From WVZL01 sp041862375 (GTDB lineage Bacteria > Acidobacteriota > Aminicenantia > Aminicenantales > Aminicenantaceae), in contig JBGVTE010000110.1 in NCBI GenBank assembly GCA_041862375.1, forward strand, positions 1-26,924: 26,924 bases of DNA, given 5' to 3'. The notes beneath the pieces were generated by a model. It was not told the DNA's origin. It searched no databases and saw only the letters and a list, made by a program, of their open reading frames with translations. Shown one piece after another: positions 22,769 to 26,924 of this stretch. Each line of letters opens with the position of its first letter. Position 1 is the first letter of the stretch. A program made the position numbers and the translations under genes.

Positions 22769-23965
22769 ATGAAAAAAGCAATAGCTGTGTTGACAGTAAT
22801 AGTATTTATAATTTTACTCTCATCAAGCTGCTCAAAAGAAAAGAAAAGGGAGCCTTCGCAATGGAAGGGAACCATAGAGGAAGAAAACGGAGTAAAGGTA
22901 GTTAAAAACCCGGTCGAGCCTATCTATGGAGAGATCAGTTTGGAATTAGAGGAAGATTTAAGTATCGGGAACGAGGAAGATGAAAACTATATGTTCTATC
23001 GAGTAAGCGAGATTAATGTAAACAGCAATGGAAACATTTTTGTCCTCGATACTGGAAATCAAAGGATACAAAAATTCGATAGGGATGGAAGTTATCTTCA
23101 GACAATCGGAAGAAAAGGACAGGGGCCTGGAGAATTTGAGAGGCCTTATGATATGTTTTTTGATAACCAGAATAACATCTTTGTTTCAGAGGGACGGAAA
23201 ATTCAGATATTCACACATCAGGGAGAATTTGTAAAAAGCTTTGTCCTCCCGATATTTTTCCTCGACTTTATAGTAAATTCAGAGGGAAACATTATTGCCT
23301 CAGGTTTTATTCGAGCTGAAAAAGGTCAAAATTATGGGGTCGTAATCATAGATTCAGCAGGGAAAATAACAGAAAATATTTGCGAGTACCCAGGCATAAG
23401 TATAGTTGCCCGCAAGGGCGCAGGTTTTTCTTTCTCACATTCGTATACTCCAATCCTGTGCTTTTCTCATCTGGCCGGGAAGGGAATTATTTATGGATTC
23501 AGTACCGAATACAAACTCTATCTTATCGATGAAGAGGGAAAAAACTTTCTGATAATTAAAAAAGATGAGCCCTTCCACTCTATCGATCGAAAGGAAAAAG
23601 ATAAAATTGTTAACGACGTTATTGAAAGTACAGCCAGGGAAGGAAGGCAATGGCCTAAAGATGTGGTTGAAGAAGGAGCTAATTTTCCACAATACCGACC
23701 ATTTTTTAGTACTATTTTTTCTGACGATAGAGGGAGAATATATGCCAGAAAATTAAAATCAGTACTCGATCAAAGTAAAGAAATCGAATGTGATATATTC
23801 AGTCAGGATGGCTACTACTTATACACAACAAATCTTCCCTTTATCCCAGAAATCATAAAAGATGGTTTCCTCTACGACATTTTCACTCCAGAGGAAACCG
23901 GGGAAGTAAGAATCAAAAGGTACAAAATTTCCAACTGGACAGATATCAAAGATACAATTTATTGA
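22769..23965 (+). CDS. 6-bladed beta-propeller (NHL-like) lipoprotein
   Basis: 398 residues from the chosen ATG, which has AAGGAGA upstream; a longer frame begins 75 bases earlier but has no ribosome site and would put a hydrophilic extension before the signal. Residues 1-21 are a lipoprotein-type signal (IILLSSSC, Cys21 as probable lipidated residue; -3 Ser is not the commonest). About 60-330 consist of NHL-like strands such as INVNSNGNIFVLDTGNQRIQ and FDRDGSYLQTIG with GQGPGEFERPYD, the hallmark of the 6-bladed beta-propeller family (PF17170-like). No catalytic residues known; such propellers usually bind ligands or proteins at the cell surface. Convergent with the channel-like gene. Confidence 0.85.
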   Translation: MKKAIAVLTVIVFIILLSSSCSKEKKREPSQWKGTIEEENGVKVVKNPVEPIYGEISLELEEDLSIGNEEDENYMFYRVSEINVNSNGNIFVLDTGNQRIQKFDRDGSYLQTIGRKGQGPGEFERPYDMFFDNQNNIFVSEGRKIQIFTHQGEFVKSFVLPIFFLDFIVNSEGNIIASGFIRAEKGQNYGVVIIDSAGKITENICEYPGISIVARKGAGFSFSHSYTPILCFSHLAGKGIIYGFSTEYKLYLIDEEGKNFLIIKKDEPFHSIDRKEKDKIVNDVIESTAREGRQWPKDVVEEGANFPQYRPFFSTIFSDDRGRIYARKLKSVLDQSKEIECDIFSQDGYYLYTTNLPFIPEIIKDGFLYDIFTPEETGEVRIKRYKISNWTDIKDTIY

Positions 23966-23992
23966 GATTATTAAGAGTCTTAAAAGTAATTA

Positions 23993-25081
23993 TTAAAGTT
24001 CATTTGGTTTTGATTCTGCAACTATAAAAAGGGCATCACCCTGACGAATTTTATAAGATCCCTGAGGGTTGACAACAATCACTCTCCTGCCACTCTGTAC
24101 TGAATGTATAACATCGCTTGATAGCCTCTTTCTCAATTCTTCAGAGTCATCTGTTTCGAAACCCAAAAGTATTATGTGCTGTTGTATCAGTGTTCGCACA
24201 GCAGTAGAAAAATCTTCTCCAACTAACATATCAGAGATATGTCCATCATACCGATAAAACTCACTGCCTGAGTTAAAAGTTGTTAGCTCATTTACTATAC
24301 GAGATATTCCATGATTTATAGTTGAGGCAACGATAAAATTTCCTCCCATTTGATCAAGGCAGATTATTTCATCAGCGTGTGCACGCTCCAAGTGTATACG
24401 GTTTGAAGAATTTATTATTTGTACACTGGTATGAATCTTCCGGTTGAGAGATTCCACTGCCAGCACAATCATTAATGCCTCGGCATCAGCCTCATTAGCC
24501 TTTTTAGTAAGATCGCTGAGCACGATAACGGATTCTGCACTCTTCACTCCCGCCCTGATGAGATCCTGATCCTGGGTAGGGTCGCCTTTTATAAACTCAA
24601 TATGTTCATCCTTCACGGGCCGACGCTCGTGATTTGCTAGAATAACAATATCTGGCTGTGATTTTTCACCACTACTCAAAAGCTCTTTTATGATTTTTTC
24701 CCCTTGAAAATTCCATCCACAGATTATGATATGATCAGATAAATTAACTTTTTTCACAATCCTCCCTCCTTTCCTTACGAATTCAATAAATATACTTGTG
24801 ATCTTTGCTGTAATGACTGCAAGGAAGGCAACACTAACTAACAGTGCAGTTAAGATACTGATCTGGCTTATAACGGAATCGCTTTCCACTATACCTAATT
24901 CACCTAAAAAGGCAGGCATAATCATAGTTGCTGCCTTGCCAAAACTCACTTTCTCACAAGCTATAAGGATAAGAGTTGAGCAAAAATAAATAAATGCAAG
25001 TAAACAAAGAATTGATGTTATAGGGCGATTTGCAATCTTTTTCTGGATGAATTGTATAAAATGTGAGAATTTAATTTTCAT
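23993..25081 (-). CDS. TrkA-N/RCK ion-channel-like protein (Castor/Pollux-like)
   Basis: 362 residues from the ATG at 25081; a TTG three codons upstream is possible. Two membrane helices at about 23-42 and 75-102 flank a short loop. Then HIIICGWNFQGEKII at about 118-132 starts an RCK/TrkA-N NAD-binding domain (G-W-N-x2-G, ILAN as second strand), with a second regulatory half at 230-362. The architecture is that of two-helix potassium channels and of the plant-type Castor/Pollux family. The selectivity filter TVGYGD is not found; the loop reads MIMPAFLGELGIVESD, so conduction or ion choice may differ. A good promoter lies about 90 bases upstream. Confidence 0.78.
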   Translation of the reverse strand: MKIKFSHFIQFIQKKIANRPITSILCLLAFIYFCSTLILIACEKVSFGKAATMIMPAFLGELGIVESDSVISQISILTALLVSVAFLAVITAKITSIFIEFVRKGGRIVKKVNLSDHIIICGWNFQGEKIIKELLSSGEKSQPDIVILANHERRPVKDEHIEFIKGDPTQDQDLIRAGVKSAESVIVLSDLTKKANEADAEALMIVLAVESLNRKIHTSVQIINSSNRIHLERAHADEIICLDQMGGNFIVASTINHGISRIVNELTTFNSGSEFYRYDGHISDMLVGEDFSTAVRTLIQQHIILLGFETDDSEELRKRLSSDVIHSVQSGRRVIVVNPQGSYKIRQGDALFIVAESKPNEL

Positions 25082-25172
25082 TAAATACAATATTCTAGGG
25101 AAAGGAATTCACTCTTTTATTCGATATGTCTCCCGCCCTTTTATTCTCTCTCATTAATGTGATAATAATGAG

Positions 25173-25201
25173 CTTATAGCACAGTAAAATTTTTTTGTCA
25201 A
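25173..25201 (-). promoter_or_regulatory. Sigma-70-type promoter for the channel-like gene
   Basis: On the minus strand TTGACA (25196-25201), 17-base spacer, TATAAG (25173-25178), about 90 bases before the start codon. The stretch 25202-25440 shows nothing else recognisable. Confidence 0.65.
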
Positions 25202-25458
25202 AATAAGTTCACAGCTTTGTCACAGCTTGCTAAATTTCCTTTTTATAAACACAACAAATCTCTCTTATTTTAAACAATTTCCACCTGCTCACATCCTCTA
25301 TTACTGATAACAAAGCAAAATACCGTAGTTAAACATAGAGAATTAATGCTCTAACTTCCTGAATCTGGAAAAGACAGCTAAGATAATTGACGGGCTAATA
25401 TAAAGCAGGAGGGGATTATTCTGATACATTTCAATTTGGAATAATCATTGGTTTTTTC

Positions 25459-25486
25459 TTGACATATTTAGGCTATATACTGTAAT
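25459..25486 (+). promoter_or_regulatory. Possible sigma-70-type promoter
   Basis: TTGACA (25459-25464), 16-base spacer, TGTAAT (25481-25486). It points toward the gene at 25791, about 300 bases on, with the transposon-like element inserted between. Confidence 0.35.
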
Positions 25487-25572
25487 ACACTTAAAAAAGC
25501 ATTATTTTATATTACTTTGTGAAATTAAGTGAACAAATATCTGCTTGCTCTTGCAACAAATAATTATTAATT

Positions 25573-25760
25573 GAGTTTGTCCCAAAGTGACGGGATTAAA
25601 AGAAGTGTTCGAAAAAGGCAGTTCCATTGTCATTGCGAGCGATCGAAGCGAGCGTGGCAATCTCATTGAAAATAAATAGATTAATGCCCTTCCTTAAAAG
25701 ATTGCTTCATCGCTTCGCTCTTCGCAATGACAAGGCATCCCGTCACTTTGGGACAAAGTC
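25573..25760. mobile_element. Non-autonomous transposon-like element (MITE) with target duplication
   Basis: Terminal inverted repeats of 24 bases (25573-25596 and 25737-25760) match at all but one position; each begins GA(G/C)TTTGTCCCAAAG. TATTAATT flanks the element on both sides (25565-25572 and 25761-25768), an 8-base target duplication. Inside are further inverted arms, TTGTCATTGCGA at 25627-25638 and its complement at 25722-25733, followed by GGCAATCT/AGATTGC. No coding frame; 188 bases. The inner CATTGCGAG...GCAATCT arms resemble palindromic repeats that recur in many bacterial genomes. Confidence 0.8.
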
Positions 25761-25790
25761 TATTAATTAAATAAAAAAAGGAGAAATAAT

Positions 25791-26264
25791 ATGGGAATCT
25801 TAAGCAAGTTTTTTGGAAAGGTAAAGTCTCAAGGCAAAAATGCCGTTGGAGAAATGTGGAATTTTAAGGAGGCCAAGCAAGAACAGGAGGATTTAGCTTT
25901 GGCCAATGAAGTTAGTCTTGATAACCTTGTTGAAATGAATGTTTACCGAATATTCCCCATGCAAGAACAAAAAATTGGAGATGAGGATATGATAACAGCT
26001 AATGGCACAATTATATGTTCGGTATGTGAAAAAGAATATCCTGTCGATTTTAAAGTGGGTTTTCGAGGCTTTTTAAATTTTTACAGCAAGCACAGCGTCG
26101 AGTGTCCTCATTGCTCTTCAATCACACGTATTGTAGGAGTTAAAACTGAAGTTAAAAAAGGCGAAGAAAAATTCTGGATTCTTGCCCACAGAGAAACAGG
26201 TCCTCCTGGTGTTTCAGGCTCATTACCTCAAATAAAAATTGAGACACTGTCACTGGGCAAGTAA
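25791..26264 (+). CDS. Hypothetical protein with zinc-ribbon-like CxxC pair
   Basis: 157 residues, not assigned to a family. There is no signal peptide; the N-terminal 40 residues are Lys/Gln/Glu-rich and probably helical. Residues 73-76 (CSVC) and 105-108 (CPHC) form a pair of C-x2-C knuckles separated by about 28 residues, as in a zinc ribbon. AAGGAG lies before the ATG. The MITE lies directly upstream and may have separated the gene from its promoter near 25459. The tail (about 120-157) ends in a strand-like IKIETLSLGK. Alternatives: a stress-linked or RNA-binding zinc ribbon. Confidence 0.7.
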   Translation: MGILSKFFGKVKSQGKNAVGEMWNFKEAKQEQEDLALANEVSLDNLVEMNVYRIFPMQEQKIGDEDMITANGTIICSVCEKEYPVDFKVGFRGFLNFYSKHSVECPHCSSITRIVGVKTEVKKGEEKFWILAHRETGPPGVSGSLPQIKIETLSLGK

Positions 26265-26443
26265 GAGCTGGAAAAGAATATTTCTATACGGTGTTCCTGC
26301 GATAATTATTCTTAGAATACCCTAATACATTACAGAAATAAGAAACCTAAGGACGACTCAAAAAATCCTTGATAAACTCCTCAGAAGAAATACTAGTGTT
26401 TTTTAAATTTGGGAAAGAGATAACTTGTAAGGAGAGGTAAACA

Positions 26444-26924
26444 GTGAATGTAAAAAAATTATTATTGGCAGCTTGTATATTGCTTATGGCACTCGCAGTC
26501 ATAAGCGCCTTAGTGTTTATTTCACCAGAAGAAAAAAAGGATGAATCACTATTATCTGAATATCCTGAAGAGGGTTGTACGGTGCTACTGGTCGGGAAAG
26601 ATGCCTCAGTGGATGGCTCGACGATAACCACACACACCGCGGACTGCAGTGTATGCGATTGGACCTGGCGGCATGTACCTGCCGCAGACCATGAACCAGG
26701 TTCAATGCGCAAGATCTATCACATATCACAGATAAAAACATGGCCGCCCGATGTGGGCCTCAAATGGGATATGATTAAAGAAAATTTTACTGGATTAGAA
26801 ATCCCTCAAGTTCCTCATACTTTTGCTTACCACCACGGTGTATTCGGCTATATGAATGAAAATCAACTGGCCATGGCTGAATCAACTATAGGCTGCCAAC
26901 GGAAGATGAGAAACCCTACTCCCT
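26444..26924 (+). CDS. C69-family dipeptidase, 5' end only
   Basis: The frame begins at GTG 26444 with GGAGAGG six bases upstream and runs off the end of the window, 160 residues visible. A hydrophobic N-terminus (about 5-27) is a signal peptide or anchor. Then EGCTVLLVGKDASVDGSTI at about 43-61 is the start of peptidase family C69 (PepD-like, Ntn-hydrolase fold): Cys45 is the nucleophile that becomes N-terminal after processing. TADC, RHVPAADH and the AESTIGCQR segment follow the family. Members cleave dipeptides. The gene carries no partner inside the window. Confidence 0.88.
   Translation, partial: MNVKKLLLAACILLMALAVISALVFISPEEKKDESLLSEYPEEGCTVLLVGKDASVDGSTITTHTADCSVCDWTWRHVPAADHEPGSMRKIYHISQIKTWPPDVGLKWDMIKENFTGLEIPQVPHTFAYHHGVFGYMNENQLAMAESTIGCQRKMRNPTP

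Noticed and set aside
23971..23983. TTAAGA-G-TCTTAA palindrome between convergent genes
   Set aside because: The one-base loop cannot form a hairpin and no T-run follows, so no terminator call was made.
25573..25760. Repeated arms read as a CRISPR array
   Set aside because: The repeats are inverted, not direct, and there is one pair per class with no spacers.

Overview
The window looks like a piece of an AT-leaning genome or metagenome-assembled genome from the Acidobacteriota/Aminicenantes neighbourhood. This is an inference from gene content: a VWFA-related protein of the Acidobacterial type beside a LolA-like exported partner, a 6-bladed beta-propeller lipoprotein, a C69 dipeptidase, and many signal-peptide proteins with good GGAGG ribosome sites. 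By eye, base composition is uneven. The first 4.6 kb and the amino-acyl synthase gene near 21.2-22.5 kb are clearly richer in G+C than the middle of the window.

Layout. 1-2378: end of a xanthine-dehydrogenase-type iron-sulfur subunit overlapping a TAT-exported molybdopterin subunit. 2476-7528 (minus strand): an exported CBM9-like/LolA-like/O-methyltransferase fusion, a small outer-membrane barrel with an exported transglutaminase-like protein, and a basic Tyr-rich DUF6515-type repeat protein. 7947-8726: GNAT acetyltransferase with a YoaP-like tail. 8996-11672 (minus): a redox gene cluster of a PQQ-type sugar dehydrogenase-like propeller, a small DUF2769 Cys-rich protein, a membrane-anchored cytochrome c and a TAT lipoprotein with a second DUF2769 domain, preceded by a promoter and tandem 19-bp repeats. 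12192-15217: a sigma-54-like promoter followed by the LolA-like/VWFA pair. 15320-17469: two methyltransferases around a DUF2089 regulator. 17992-19480: an AbiEi/AbiEii toxin-antitoxin or phage-defence pair. 19899-20750: a membrane-anchored methyltransferase of the FAM173-like type. 21203-22670: an alpha-oxoamine synthase followed by an SDR remnant. 22769-25081: beta-propeller lipoprotein and a TrkA-N ion-channel-like protein. 25573-25760: a non-autonomous transposon-like element. 25791-26924: a zinc-ribbon-like unknown protein and the start of a C69 dipeptidase.

How the genes work together. Most products act at or outside the inner membrane: redox enzymes, envelope proteins, extracytoplasmic binding domains. 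Three of the four SAM-type methyltransferase domains carry an N-terminal export or anchor segment, two of them related to each other, which is unexpected because SAM is normally cytoplasmic.

The intergenic regions hold an unusual amount of debris. There are C-terminal remnants of an SDR, a PD40/TolB-like propeller, a transposase and possibly an amidohydrolase. Three small genes have a recognisable continuation in another frame (11845-12085, 16408-16768, 20785-21065). These are either sequencing errors, real pseudogenes, or in the DUF2089 case conceivably a recoding event.
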